From NCBI RefSeq assembly GCF_001418335.1, contig NZ_LIPP01000212.1:1-36119 (forward strand): a stretch of DNA of 36,119 bases, in the 5' to 3' direction. The DNA comes from Streptomyces aurantiacus (lineage in GTDB: Bacteria; Actinomycetota; Actinomycetes; Streptomycetales; Streptomycetaceae). The notes beneath the pieces are model-generated. The model was given only the letters and a program-made list of their open reading frames with translations. It was not told the DNA's origin and did no database searches. Shown in pieces: positions 24,954 through 33,079 of this stretch (its first letter is position 1; every line of letters starts with the position of its first letter). The translations under genes and the position numbers were made by a program.

Positions 24954-26300
24954 ATGGGCAGCCGAACCGCGTTGGTCGAGGATCTGATGGAAAGGTTCCC
25001 GCACGTACCGCGAGAGGCCGTCTTCAAGGAGGACCTCCTCCGTGGAGGCGTGGCCTTCGACGACACCGCGCTCAGCGACAACGAGGGCGGGGACGTCAAA
25101 CCGAAGTCCTACTTCATCTTCTCCTTCGACCACGGCACCCTGCCCGAGCTCGGCGAGGCCGCCCTGCGTCGGCCGCCCGAGGAGATCATCCTCACCGGTG
25201 GCCCGTACGACCTGCGGCGGACCGTCGTGTCCGTACGCGTCAACCCGGCCTCGCCGTACCGGGTCGCCGCGGGCGCGGACGGCCTGCTCGGGCTGTACCT
25301 CGAAGGGAAGCGGATCTCGGACGTCGGGGTGCCGCCGATGCCGGAGTACTACCGGCACAAGCTCTCCAACGGGAAGTCCGTCATGGAGGTGGCCCCGACG
25401 ATCCAGTGGGGCTATCTCGTCTACCTCACGGTCTTCCGCGTCTGCCAGTACTTCGGCGCCAAGGAGGAGTGCCAGTACTGCGACATCAACCACAACTGGC
25501 GCCAGCAGAAGGCGGCGGGCCGGCCGTACACCGGGGTCAAGGACGTCGACGAGGTCCTGGAGGCGCTGGAGATCATCGACCGGTACGACACGGCGAAGGT
25601 GTCCACCGCGTACACGCTGACCGGCGGCGCGATCACCACCAAGCTCCAGGGCCGCGACGAGGCCGACTTCTACGGGATGTACGCCAAGGCCATCGAGGAG
25701 CACTTCCCGGGACGGTGGATCGGCAAGGTCGTCGCCCAGGCGCTGCCCCGCGACGACGTACAGCGCTTCAAGGACTACGGCGTGCAGATCTACCACCCCA
25801 ACTACGAGGTGTGGGACGAGTACCTGTTCAAGATGTTCTGCCCCGGCAAGGAGCGCTACGTGGGCCGCGACGAGTGGCACAAGCGCATCCTCGACTCCGC
25901 GGAGGTCTTCGGCGCGCGCAACGTCATCCCCAACTTCGTCGCCGGTGTGGAGATGGCCGAGCCCTTCGGGTTCACGACGGTCGACGAGGCGATCGCGTCC
26001 ACGACGGAGGGGCTGCGGTTCTTCATGTCGCAGGGCATCACGCCCCGCTTCACCACATGGTGCCCCGAGCCGACGACACCGCTGGGCAAGGCCAACCCGC
26101 AGGGCGCGCCGCTGGAGTACCACATCCGGCTGCTGGAGGCCTATCGGTCGACGATGGAGGACTTCGGGCTCTCCTCACCGCCCGGATACGGCCCGCCAGG
26201 ACCGGGGAACGCGGTGTTCTCGGTGAGCTCGTTCATGGACAGCCTCCCGGCGAACGAGACACCGGCGGCGGAAGTGGGCACGGGTACGCCGGTTTCTTGA
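24954..26300 (+). CDS. radical SAM protein with CX8CX2C cluster motif
   Basis: The 448-residue protein starts at ATG 24954 after GGAGGA. The iron-sulfur motif is C164-X8-C173-X2-C176 (RVCQYFGAKEECQYCDI), with the usual aromatic residue before the last cysteine. An LTGGAITT strand (about 222) stands in for the GGE SAM-binding motif. IYHPNYEVWDEYLF and a HKRILDSAEVFGARNVIPNF segment recall the BioB/HydE/ThiH barrel. The first 130 residues form a family-specific domain (KPKSYFIFSFDHG, EIILTGGPYDLRRTVVSVRVN). The canonical spacing is CX3CX2C, so this is a divergent branch; a methyltransferase or cofactor-biosynthesis role is possible, but I do not recognise a characterised member. It has no accessory cluster-binding cysteines. 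Its stop codon overlaps the TetR operator. Confidence 0.88.
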   Translation: MGSRTALVEDLMERFPHVPREAVFKEDLLRGGVAFDDTALSDNEGGDVKPKSYFIFSFDHGTLPELGEAALRRPPEEIILTGGPYDLRRTVVSVRVNPASPYRVAAGADGLLGLYLEGKRISDVGVPPMPEYYRHKLSNGKSVMEVAPTIQWGYLVYLTVFRVCQYFGAKEECQYCDINHNWRQQKAAGRPYTGVKDVDEVLEALEIIDRYDTAKVSTAYTLTGGAITTKLQGRDEADFYGMYAKAIEEHFPGRWIGKVVAQALPRDDVQRFKDYGVQIYHPNYEVWDEYLFKMFCPGKERYVGRDEWHKRILDSAEVFGARNVIPNFVAGVEMAEPFGFTTVDEAIASTTEGLRFFMSQGITPRFTTWCPEPTTPLGKANPQGAPLEYHIRLLEAYRSTMEDFGLSSPPGYGPPGPGNAVFSVSSFMDSLPANETPAAEVGTGTPVS

Positions 26301-26325
26301 GCGAGCGATCCAGATACGTTACGGT
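26297..26325 (+). promoter_or_regulatory. promoter and operator of the tetR gene, apparently leaderless
   Basis: TTGAGC (26297-26302) and TACGGT (26320-26325) are 17 bases apart. Transcription would begin about seven bases later, at the GTG start codon (26332). The imperfect palindrome TTGAGCG-AG-CGATCCA (26297-26312) covers the -35 and part of the spacer, and its right half is identical to the operator at 26930. This indicates autorepression. Confidence 0.55.
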
Positions 26326-26331
26326 GGGGCC

Positions 26332-26910
26332 GTGGCGAGGACGCGGGCATTCGATACCGAGGCGGCGGTGAGCCGCGCCATGGACCTGTTCTGGATGCGC
26401 GGCTACGAGGCCACTTCGGTGCGCGACCTGACCCAGCGGCTGGGGATCGGGCAGGGGTCCCTGTACGCCGCGTTCGGCGACAAGGAGGGCCTGTACCGGG
26501 CCGCGCTGGAGCACTACCGCACCACCCTCGCGGCGGACGCCCTGCGCAGCCTGGATGAGGGGGCGGACGCCCGGTCGGCGATCCGTACGATGCTGGTCGG
26601 GCGGGTCCGGATCGCCGTGGAGGACGGCGGCCGGGGCTGCCTGGCCGTCAACGCCGTCTGTGAGCGGCTGCCGCAGGACGCGTCGGTCCGGCGCACCGTG
26701 CGCGACATGCAGGACGCCAGCCGGGACGCGCTCGCCGAGGTGCTGCGGGTCGCGGCGGAGCGGGGCGAGATCGCGGCGCGGCACGACCCGCACACCCAGG
26801 CCGCCTTCCTCGTCACGTTCCTGAACGGGCTGCTGGTCACCTCGAAGATCACCCCGGACGCCCACGCCCTCGAATCCCTCGTGGAGGTCGCCCTGTCCAC
26901 CCTCGACTGA
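26332..26910 (+). CDS. TetR/AcrR-family regulator
   Basis: The 192-residue protein has a TetR DNA-binding domain at 10-55 (TSVRDLTQRLGIGQGSLYAAFGDKE, in part) and a C-terminal ligand domain with the RGCLAVNAVCE segment seen in the YxaF/LmrA-like branch of TetR_C. It starts with GTG 26332. It probably represses itself and the hydrolase gene 55 bases downstream, because the same CGATCCA operator half lies before both genes. The inducer may be the hydrolase substrate. Confidence 0.9.
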   Translation: MARTRAFDTEAAVSRAMDLFWMRGYEATSVRDLTQRLGIGQGSLYAAFGDKEGLYRAALEHYRTTLAADALRSLDEGADARSAIRTMLVGRVRIAVEDGGRGCLAVNAVCERLPQDASVRRTVRDMQDASRDALAEVLRVAAERGEIAARHDPHTQAAFLVTFLNGLLVTSKITPDAHALESLVEVALSTLD

Positions 26911-26929
26911 TTTTTTCATGCCCGCATAC

Positions 26930-26945
26930 TGTATCGAGCGATCCA
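26930..26945. promoter_or_regulatory. TetR operator before the hydrolase gene
   Basis: TGTATCG-AG-CGATCCA is a 16-base inverted repeat with six of seven arm pairs. It shares GAGCGATCCAGA with the site before tetR. It lies just downstream of a -10-like TACTGT (26927-26932), 20 bases before the hydrolase start. Confidence 0.6.
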
Positions 26946-26965
26946 GAAAGAGAGGCCGGAAGCGC

Positions 26966-27847
26966 ATGATGTCCGACCATGACGGCACGCCCGTCCGCAC
27001 GGGCCGAGCCGCCGTCAACGGAACGAGCCTGCACTACCGCACGGCCGGGTCCGGCCCCGCGATGGTGCTCCTGCACGGCGTGCCGAAGACCGGCTACCAC
27101 TGGCGCCACCTCGTCCCGAGGCTCACCCCGCACCACACCGTCGTCGTGCCGGACCTGCGTGGTCTCGGCGACTCGGCCCGCCCGGCGGACGGCTACGACT
27201 CCGAGACGATGAGCGACGACATCGCCGAGCTGATGACCCGGCTCGGACATGAGACGTACGCCGTGGTGGGCGAGGACTGGGGAGCGGTGATCGGCTACCA
27301 GCTCGCCGCCCGTCACCGCGACCACGTCACGGCACTCGTGTTCGCCGAGGCGCTGTTCCCCGGGTTCGGCTTCGAGGACCACAACGCCCTCACCCCCGAG
27401 AACGTCTCCAGCGGCATGCACCTGTGGCATCTGGGCTTCTACTTCCAGCCGGACATACCCGAGATGCTGATCGCCGGGCACGAACGCGAGCTGATCACCT
27501 ACATGATCAAGAACGAGCGCAGCCACCCCGACACCGCCACTCCCGACGCGCTCGACGAGTACGTACGCTGCTACTCCATGCCCGGCGGCATCCGCGCGAT
27601 GCTCGCGATCTACCGGGCCATACTCGTCGACGCCGAACAGAACCGACGGGCCGCCCGGAAGAAACTGGACGTCCCGGTGCTGGCGCTCGGCGGCTCCGCG
27701 TTCATCGGCGACCGCAACGAGTCCCAGATGCGCCTCATGGCCCACGACGTCACCGGACACGTCTTCGACGCCGGCCACGACCTGGCGGAGGAAGTGCCCG
27801 ACGAGATGGCCGACGTCGTCCTTCCGTTCCTGGCGACGAGCAAGTAG
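26966..27847 (+). CDS. epoxide-hydrolase-like alpha/beta hydrolase
   Basis: The 293-residue protein has LLHGVPKTGYHW (oxyanion HG.P), a nucleophile elbow with aspartate instead of serine (VGEDWGAVIGY, D104) and a terminal AGHDLAEE histidine (H271). Asp at this position is characteristic of epoxide hydrolases and haloalkane or fluoroacetate dehalogenases; the HGVP motif favours an epoxide hydrolase. No signal peptide is present. ATG 26966 or the adjacent ATG 26969 may be used. It is controlled with the upstream tetR, so it is probably an inducible detoxification enzyme. Confidence 0.87.
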   Translation: MMSDHDGTPVRTGRAAVNGTSLHYRTAGSGPAMVLLHGVPKTGYHWRHLVPRLTPHHTVVVPDLRGLGDSARPADGYDSETMSDDIAELMTRLGHETYAVVGEDWGAVIGYQLAARHRDHVTALVFAEALFPGFGFEDHNALTPENVSSGMHLWHLGFYFQPDIPEMLIAGHERELITYMIKNERSHPDTATPDALDEYVRCYSMPGGIRAMLAIYRAILVDAEQNRRAARKKLDVPVLALGGSAFIGDRNESQMRLMAHDVTGHVFDAGHDLAEEVPDEMADVVLPFLATSK

Positions 27848-27866
27848 TCCCCGGTAGGGGTGGCTT

Positions 27867-27893
27867 GGGCAGGGCACTTTCCGTGCCCTGCCC
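27867..27893 (+). terminator. strong hairpin after the epoxide hydrolase gene
   Basis: GGGCAGGGCAC and GTGCCCTGCCC form a perfect 11-base stem around TTTCC, 20 bases past the stop codon. Confidence 0.85.
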
Positions 27894-28044
27894 ACTCACG
27901 CCCGGTAACCGGATCTGGGAGTGTGGCTTGTCAGTTGTGCAGAGATCGTGGAAAACTCGGCCCGTCGCGAGACGTCCCCCTCAACTCCCGTATTGAACAG
28001 GTGAGTTGACTCCCCTTTTGTGGATGCAGGTGAAGTCCCCACCC

Positions 28045-29565
28045 ATGCCAGACCTGCCGACCCCTCAGGACGCCGCCGAGGCGACACTGTTCTCCGAGTG
28101 CTGGGACGCGGTTCTTTCCTACGCCGACCTCTGCACCGGCGGTTCCGCCGACGCCCGCCCGCTGGCCTCCGAGGCCTTCTCCCGCGGCATACGCGAAGCG
28201 CGTGCCGCGGAGGCCGAGACCGGCCGCAAGAGCTTCGGGCGCCGGGCGCGTACGCCCCTGCTGCCCCGGATACCGCTCCTCCTGACCGCCGTACGCCACA
28301 CGACCGCCGCCTGGGAGGCCCAGGGCCAGGGCGGTCGCCTCGACCCCGACCTGCGGCTGTGGCTCAACTCCGAGAACGCCGAACGCTTCACGGGGCCGCC
28401 CCTCGACCGGCCGCTGGCCCTGCGCGGGCTGCGGGACATGCAGGAACCGGACGCCGCGCTGCTCTGGCTGGCCGAGGTCGAGGCCATCCCGACGGCCGCG
28501 GTGGCCCGCCGGCTCGGCCTCGATCCGGCAGGCGTCGTCGAGGAACTGCAGCAGGTGCGCGGGGTGTTCCGGGACCGCTGCCACCGCAATCACCTCGACA
28601 CCCCGCTCTCCGAGGAGTGCCGCAGCTACGCACGGCTGCTCGACGCGGTCACCCGGTCGCCCGCCGCCGACGTACCGGACGACCTGTCGCGGCACCTGGC
28701 GCGCTGTGTCCGGTGCGCGGAGGCCGCCGCCTGCCTCAAGCACTCCGGCGGCGGGCTGCCCGCCGCGCTCGCGGGCGGGGTGATCGGCTGGGGCGGGCTC
28801 GCCTATCTCGAACGGCGGCGCAGAGCAGTCGAGTCGGGGCTCAGCCGCGGTGCCTCCGACGACGCGGACGAACCGGGCGGCTGGGCGAAGGAGGGCGACG
28901 GCCGAGCCAGGATCGGGCGCGCCGGGCTGCTGGCCGTGGCCGCCGGGGTCTCGCTCCTGGCGCTCGTCGTCACGCTGGTGCCCTTCGGCTCGGACGCCGG
29001 CTCCGACGCCGCCGCGGAGTCGGCGGGACGACAGCCCGTGGGGGAGCAGGTGCCGTCGTTCGACGCCCTGCCATCGGGGTCCGGCTCCGGATCGGTGGGC
29101 GAGGCGACGTCGTCCACCTCGTCCCCCCGGACGCCGAAGTCCAGTGCCGGTACGGGTACGGGTCCGGGGTCGGAGAAGGAGGCCCAGGGGGACTCCTCGT
29201 CCTCCGCCGAGCAGGGCGGCGTCGCCACCCCCGATCCCAGCGAGCCCGCCGTCTGCCACGCCAGGTACGAGCTGAGCAACGAGTGGCCGGACGGGTTCCA
29301 GGCCACCGTCACCGTCAGGTCCGACTACGCCCTCGACACCTGGCGCGTCGGCTGGACCTTCCGCGACGGGCAGAAGGTGACCCAGATGTGGGACGGCGGC
29401 TTCGACCAGGACGGCTCGCGCGTCACCGCGAGCGCCGCCGACTACAACAAGTCCGTCGCCGCGGGCGGTTCGCTCGCGGTGGGCTTCCTCGCCTCGTGGC
29501 GCGACGAGAACTCCACGCCGGTCGACTTCACGCTGAACGGACGCAGCTGCACGCACTCCAGCTGA
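28045..29565 (+). CDS. transmembrane protein: sigma-like/zinc-finger cytoplasmic part with external CBM2
   Basis: The 506-residue protein joins four parts. Residues 10-180 resemble an ECF-type sigma factor (SEAFSRGIREAR and a region-4-like helix-turn-helix around IPTAAVARRLGLDPAGVVEEL). Residues 190-232 hold a zinc anti-sigma motif (C192, then H217-x3-C221-x2-C224). One membrane helix follows at 292-313. A Ser/Gly/Thr-rich linker leads to a CBM2 cellulose-binding module (about 405-506) bounded by two cysteines, with TWRVGWTF, GQKVTQMWDGGF and a terminal DFTLNGRSCTHSS. The layout suggests sensing of extracellular polysaccharide linked to transcription, but it could be degenerate as a sigma factor. 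The start is uncertain: ATG 28045 is used, 28024 is possible, and neither has a strong ribosome binding site. Confidence 0.8.
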   Translation: MPDLPTPQDAAEATLFSECWDAVLSYADLCTGGSADARPLASEAFSRGIREARAAEAETGRKSFGRRARTPLLPRIPLLLTAVRHTTAAWEAQGQGGRLDPDLRLWLNSENAERFTGPPLDRPLALRGLRDMQEPDAALLWLAEVEAIPTAAVARRLGLDPAGVVEELQQVRGVFRDRCHRNHLDTPLSEECRSYARLLDAVTRSPAADVPDDLSRHLARCVRCAEAAACLKHSGGGLPAALAGGVIGWGGLAYLERRRRAVESGLSRGASDDADEPGGWAKEGDGRARIGRAGLLAVAAGVSLLALVVTLVPFGSDAGSDAAAESAGRQPVGEQVPSFDALPSGSGSGSVGEATSSTSSPRTPKSSAGTGTGPGSEKEAQGDSSSSAEQGGVATPDPSEPAVCHARYELSNEWPDGFQATVTVRSDYALDTWRVGWTFRDGQKVTQMWDGGFDQDGSRVTASAADYNKSVAAGGSLAVGFLASWRDENSTPVDFTLNGRSCTHSS

Positions 29566-29691
29566 GGGGTACGGGTGGGGTGCACGGCCTGGCGTAGCGG
29601 CTTGAGGCGTACCGGCCTCAGGCTCGTGAGAGGGCGGCCGTCGCGGACCCCCGTGCCCGGCGGGCGTCCCAACTGCGCGGCGTCCCAACCT
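29566..29691. other. stretch between the CBM2 protein gene and the pseudogene
   Basis: No gene is seen here. Degraded coding sequence belonging to the xanthine dehydrogenase remnant may extend into it. Confidence 0.5.
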
Positions 29692-30140
29692 ATGACCGAC
29701 AGGTCCTGGTTGTCGTCGGACCCGGTGGCCAGAGTGGGAGCAGCAGCTGAGCGGGTCGGCCGAGCCGACGGTTTCGGCGCGATCCCATTCGGCGCCCGAT
29801 CCCGGGAAGAATCGATGAGCCCAAGTGATGACGCGGACGACAGTCGGTCGGGTGTGGAGCTGCTCGCCACGGTCGGGGTGCGTACCGTCGAGGCCACCGC
29901 GTCGGCCGCGCCCGGCCCCGAAGCCGACCAGTACGAGTTCCACAGCTTCGGCGCCCACTTCTGCGAGGTCAGGGTCAACCGCTACACCGGTGAGCCCCGC
30001 GTCACCCGCTTCACCACGGTCGTGGACGTCGGCCGTGTCGTGGACGCCCAGGCGACCCGCAGCCAACTCGTCGGCGGTGTCATCACGCCACCGGAATCCG
30101 GGTGCACGACCTGCCCATCACCCTCGACAAGCTGCTGTGA
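29692..30140 (+). pseudogene. xanthine dehydrogenase molybdopterin subunit, C-terminal remnant
   Basis: A frame with ATASAAPGPEADQYEFHSFG, AHFCEVRVNRYTGEPRVTRF, VVDVGRVVDAQATRSQLVGG matches the late part of the molybdenum-binding subunit of the xanthine dehydrogenase family (YagR/XdhA type). At about 30082-30088 homology jumps into another frame reading ATGIRVHDLPITLDKLL and a stop at 30138-30140, the typical C-terminus of the same family. About 100 or more codons between these segments are missing, and so is the whole N-terminal two-thirds. The gene is non-functional. No other subunit genes are present. Confidence 0.75.
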
Positions 30141-30267
30141 GCGGGCAAGGGGGAGGCCGCCGGAAAATGGCTGGCCCTCGGTGGCAGTCGCAGGCTAGGT
30201 TTCTGTCCGTCCCCCGGTGGCCGCTCGGCCACCGTTGCCGGCCGAGTGAGTGCAGGAGGTGTGACTG

Positions 30268-30339
30268 ATGGCTGTCGTCGAGATGGGCGCTGCCCGCATC
30301 CGGAAGTTCGTCAAGTCCACCTCTGTGGCCTCCGGCTGA
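30268..30339 (+). CDS. 23-residue small ORF upstream of rsgA
   Basis: ATG 30268 lies eight bases after AGGAGG and encodes MAVVEMGAARIRKFVKST-SVASG. The ribosome binding site is among the best nearby. The peptide has no known relative that I recognise. It could be a true small protein, a leader, or the stub of a deleted gene. It is 64 bases from the rsgA start. Confidence 0.35.
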   Translation: MAVVEMGAARIRKFVKSTSVASG

Positions 30340-30403
30340 CCTGTCTGCTTCTTCCGCGCCGGTGAGCGCGGCGCCGGGGCCACCCTTGTGAAGGGTCACC
30401 CCC

Positions 30404-31534
30404 TTGTCTCTCTCTTCTTTCCAGGGTTCGTCGTTCCCTGGTTCCTCTCCCTCGCATCCGCTCGCGCCGTACGGCTGGGACGCGGACCGGGAAGCCGAGT
30501 TCGCCCCGTTCGCCGGGCAGGGTCTGCTGCCCGGCCGCGTCGTACGGGTCGACCGCGGCCTGTGTGATGTCGTCACCCCGGCCGGCCTGGTCCGTGCCGA
30601 CACCGAGTTCGTCGTTCCCCGTGACCCGATGAAGGTCGTGTGCACGGGGGACTGGGTCGCCGTCGACCCCGAAGGAAGCGATCCGCGGTACGTGCGGACG
30701 CTGCTGTCGCGTCGCACCGCGTTCGTGCGCTCGACGTCGTCGAAGCGTTCCGAGGGCCAGGTGCTGGCCACGAACGTCGATCACGTCGTCATCTGTGTGT
30801 CGCTCGCGGTCGAACTGGACCTCGGCCGGATCGAGCGGTTCCTGGCCCTGGCCTGGGAGTCCGGGGCCCAGCCGCTGGTCGTGCTGACCAAGGCCGACCT
30901 CGTCCCGGACCCGGCGGGCCTGGCCCATCTCGTGCAGGACGTGGAGACCGCGGCGCCCGGCGTACAGGTGCTGCCGGTCAGCGCCACCGACGGGGACGGC
31001 CTCGACATGCTCGGCGCCGTCGTGTCCGGCGGGACGTCCGTGCTGCTCGGGCAGTCCGGAGCGGGCAAGTCGACGCTCGCGAACGCGCTGCTCGGGGACG
31101 ACGTGATGGCGGTCCACGCCGCCCGTGACGTCGACGGCAAGGGCCGGCACACGACGACGACCCGGAACCTGCTCGTGCTGCCGGGCGGCGGCGTACTGAT
31201 CGACACACCCGGCCTGCGCGGTGTCGGGCTCTTCGACGCGGGCAGTGGCGTCGGACAGGCGTTCTCGGAGATCGAGGAACTCGCCCAGGACTGCCGCTTC
31301 CAGGACTGCGCGCACGTCGCCGAACCGGGATGCGCGGTGCTGGCCGCGCTGGACTCCGGGGTACTGCCCGAACGGCGGCTCGAAAGCTACCGCAAGCTCC
31401 TGCGCGAGAACCAGCGGATCGTGGCCAAGACCGACGTACGCGTCCGCAACGAACTGCGGCGGGAGTGGAAGCGCCGGGGAGCCCAGGGCCGGGCCGCGAT
31501 GGAGGCCAAGCGCGGGCCCCGGTACCGGGGCTGA
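30404..31534 (+). CDS. rsgA: small-ribosomal-subunit-dependent GTPase RsgA
   Basis: The 376-residue protein is a circularly permuted GTPase: an OB-fold domain (about 40-105), then G4 TKAD (162-165), G5 SAT, G1 GQSGAGKST (216-224) and G3 DTPG (267-270). The C-terminal zinc knuckle is C297, C302, H304, C310 (DCRFQDCAHVAEPGC). RsgA helps late 30S subunit maturation and checks the decoding centre. The start is TTG 30404; an ACCCTT-GTG-AAGGGT hairpin (30382-30396) could fold over its ribosome binding site and modulate translation. Length and motifs are normal for the family. Confidence 0.95.
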   Translation: MSLSSFQGSSFPGSSPSHPLAPYGWDADREAEFAPFAGQGLLPGRVVRVDRGLCDVVTPAGLVRADTEFVVPRDPMKVVCTGDWVAVDPEGSDPRYVRTLLSRRTAFVRSTSSKRSEGQVLATNVDHVVICVSLAVELDLGRIERFLALAWESGAQPLVVLTKADLVPDPAGLAHLVQDVETAAPGVQVLPVSATDGDGLDMLGAVVSGGTSVLLGQSGAGKSTLANALLGDDVMAVHAARDVDGKGRHTTTTRNLLVLPGGGVLIDTPGLRGVGLFDAGSGVGQAFSEIEELAQDCRFQDCAHVAEPGCAVLAALDSGVLPERRLESYRKLLRENQRIVAKTDVRVRNELRREWKRRGAQGRAAMEAKRGPRYRG

Positions 31535-31541
31535 GCCCGCT

Positions 31542-31598
31542 CCGTGTGGGGGCGGGACCACCGGCCGACCGGCCGGTCCCGGTCCCGCCCCCACACGG
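31542..31598. terminator. large perfect hairpin after rsgA
   Basis: The 18-base arms 31542-31559 (CCGTGTGGGGGCGGGACC) and 31581-31598 pair perfectly around a 21-base loop that itself contains CCGGCCGACCGGCCGG. It lies eight bases past the rsgA stop. Confidence 0.85.
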
Positions 31599-31679
31599 TG
31601 GGAAAGTGCCCGGAAGCGGCGGCAACGCCGCGTCCGAAATCCGCCAGCCCGCCGGTCGGCGGCAGCGCAGACTGGAGGG

Positions 31680-33077
31680 GTGATTGACGAAGAGACCGGA
31701 TACGGAGCCGTAAGCAGCCGGGACGCCCGGTTCGACGGGGCGTTCTTCTTCGCCGTGCGGACGACGGGGATCTACTGCCGGCCGAGCTGCCCCGCGGTGA
31801 CGCCGAAACGGGAGAACGTGCGGTACTACGCCACGGCGGCGGCCGCGCAGGGCTCGGGGTTCCGGGCGTGCCGCAGGTGCCGCCCGGACGCCGCGCCCGG
31901 GTCCGCCGAGTGGGACGTACGCGCCGACGTCGTGGGGCGCGCGATGCGCATGATCGGCGACGGCGTCGTGGACCGCGAGGGCGTCGCCGGGCTCGCCGGC
32001 CGGCTCGGCTACAGCGCCCGCCAGGTCCAGCGGCAGCTCACCGCGGAACTGGGCGCGGGGCCGGTCGCCCTGGCACGCGCCCAGCGGGCCCACACCGCAC
32101 GGGTGCTGCTGCAGACCACGGAACTGCCGGTCACCGAGATCGCGTTCGCGGCCGGATTCGCGAGCGTGCGGCAGTTCAACGACACGATCAGGACGGTGTA
32201 CGCGGCCACCCCGACCGGCCTGCGCGCCACCGCCAACCGCGGCGGGACACGTTCCTCCGCCGCCCCCTCCGGCACTCCCTCCGCGGGAGTCCCGCTGCGC
32301 CTCGCCCACCGGGGCCCGTACCAGGCCGCCGCCGTCTTCGACCTGCTGAGCGACGAGGCCGTCCCGGGCATCGAGGAGGTGACGGGCGCCCCCGGGTCCC
32401 GTACCTACCGCCGGACCCTGCGACTGCCGTACGGGACGGGGATCGTCGCCGTCGGGGAGCGGCTGTCGGACGCGTCCGCGCACCGCAGCGGCTGGCTCGA
32501 CGCCCGGCTGCACCTCACCGACCTGCGGGACCTCACCACCGCCGTACAGCGGCTGCGCCGCCTCTTCGACCTCGACGCCGATCCGTACGCGGTGGACGAG
32601 CGACTGGGCGCGGACCCGCGGCTGGCGCCGCTGGTGGCGGCCAGACCTGGGCTGCGGTCACCCGGAGCCGCCGATCCGGAGGAGCTGGCCATGCGCGCGC
32701 TCGTCGGACCGCACGAGGCCGAGCGGCTCGTGCGGACGTACGGGAAGGTGCTGGACTCGCCCTGCGGGACGCTCACGCACGTCTTTCCCGAGCCGGCCGC
32801 TCTCGCGGAGACCGGCGGCACGACGGGCGCCCTCGCCGCGGCCCTCGCGGACGGCAGCCTGCGGCTCGACCCGGGAGCCGACCGCGAGGCGGCGCGGACC
32901 GCGCTGCTCGCCCTGCCCGGCCTGGACGCACGCGTCGTGGCCGTCATCCATACCCGTGCACTCGGCGACCCCGATGTGGCCCCGCCCGGTGCACCAGTTC
33001 CCGACGCCTGGCGTCCGTGGCGTTCCTACGCGCTGCGGCACCTGGCGGCGGCTCAGCCGGAAGGCGAAGACAAGTGA
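31680..33077 (+). CDS. bifunctional Ada-type regulator/AlkA DNA-3-methyladenine glycosylase
   Basis: The 465-residue protein has three domains. The Ada zinc domain (1-75) has C33, C37, C64 and C67 (IYCRPSC...FRACRRC), with C33 as the methylphosphotriester acceptor. An AraC-type helix-turn-helix (about 80-175) contains LPVTEIAFAAGFASVRQFN. The AlkA domain (about 190-465) has the catalytic aspartate in ALGDPDVAP (D432). The last domain removes alkylated bases; the first two sense methyl damage and activate transcription. The GTG at 31680 is almost abutting its GGAGGG, an unusually short spacing, but the encoded start fits the family. It is translationally adjacent to ogt. Confidence 0.92.
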   Translation: MIDEETGYGAVSSRDARFDGAFFFAVRTTGIYCRPSCPAVTPKRENVRYYATAAAAQGSGFRACRRCRPDAAPGSAEWDVRADVVGRAMRMIGDGVVDREGVAGLAGRLGYSARQVQRQLTAELGAGPVALARAQRAHTARVLLQTTELPVTEIAFAAGFASVRQFNDTIRTVYAATPTGLRATANRGGTRSSAAPSGTPSAGVPLRLAHRGPYQAAAVFDLLSDEAVPGIEEVTGAPGSRTYRRTLRLPYGTGIVAVGERLSDASAHRSGWLDARLHLTDLRDLTTAVQRLRRLFDLDADPYAVDERLGADPRLAPLVAARPGLRSPGAADPEELAMRALVGPHEAERLVRTYGKVLDSPCGTLTHVFPEPAALAETGGTTGALAAALADGSLRLDPGADREAARTALLALPGLDARVVAVIHTRALGDPDVAPPGAPVPDAWRPWRSYALRHLAAAQPEGEDK

Positions 33078-33079
33078 CC

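Noticed and set aside
27931..30066. 711-codon leftward frame opposite the CBM2 fusion gene
   Set aside because: A GC-skew shadow; the rightward gene has CBM2, membrane and zinc motifs.
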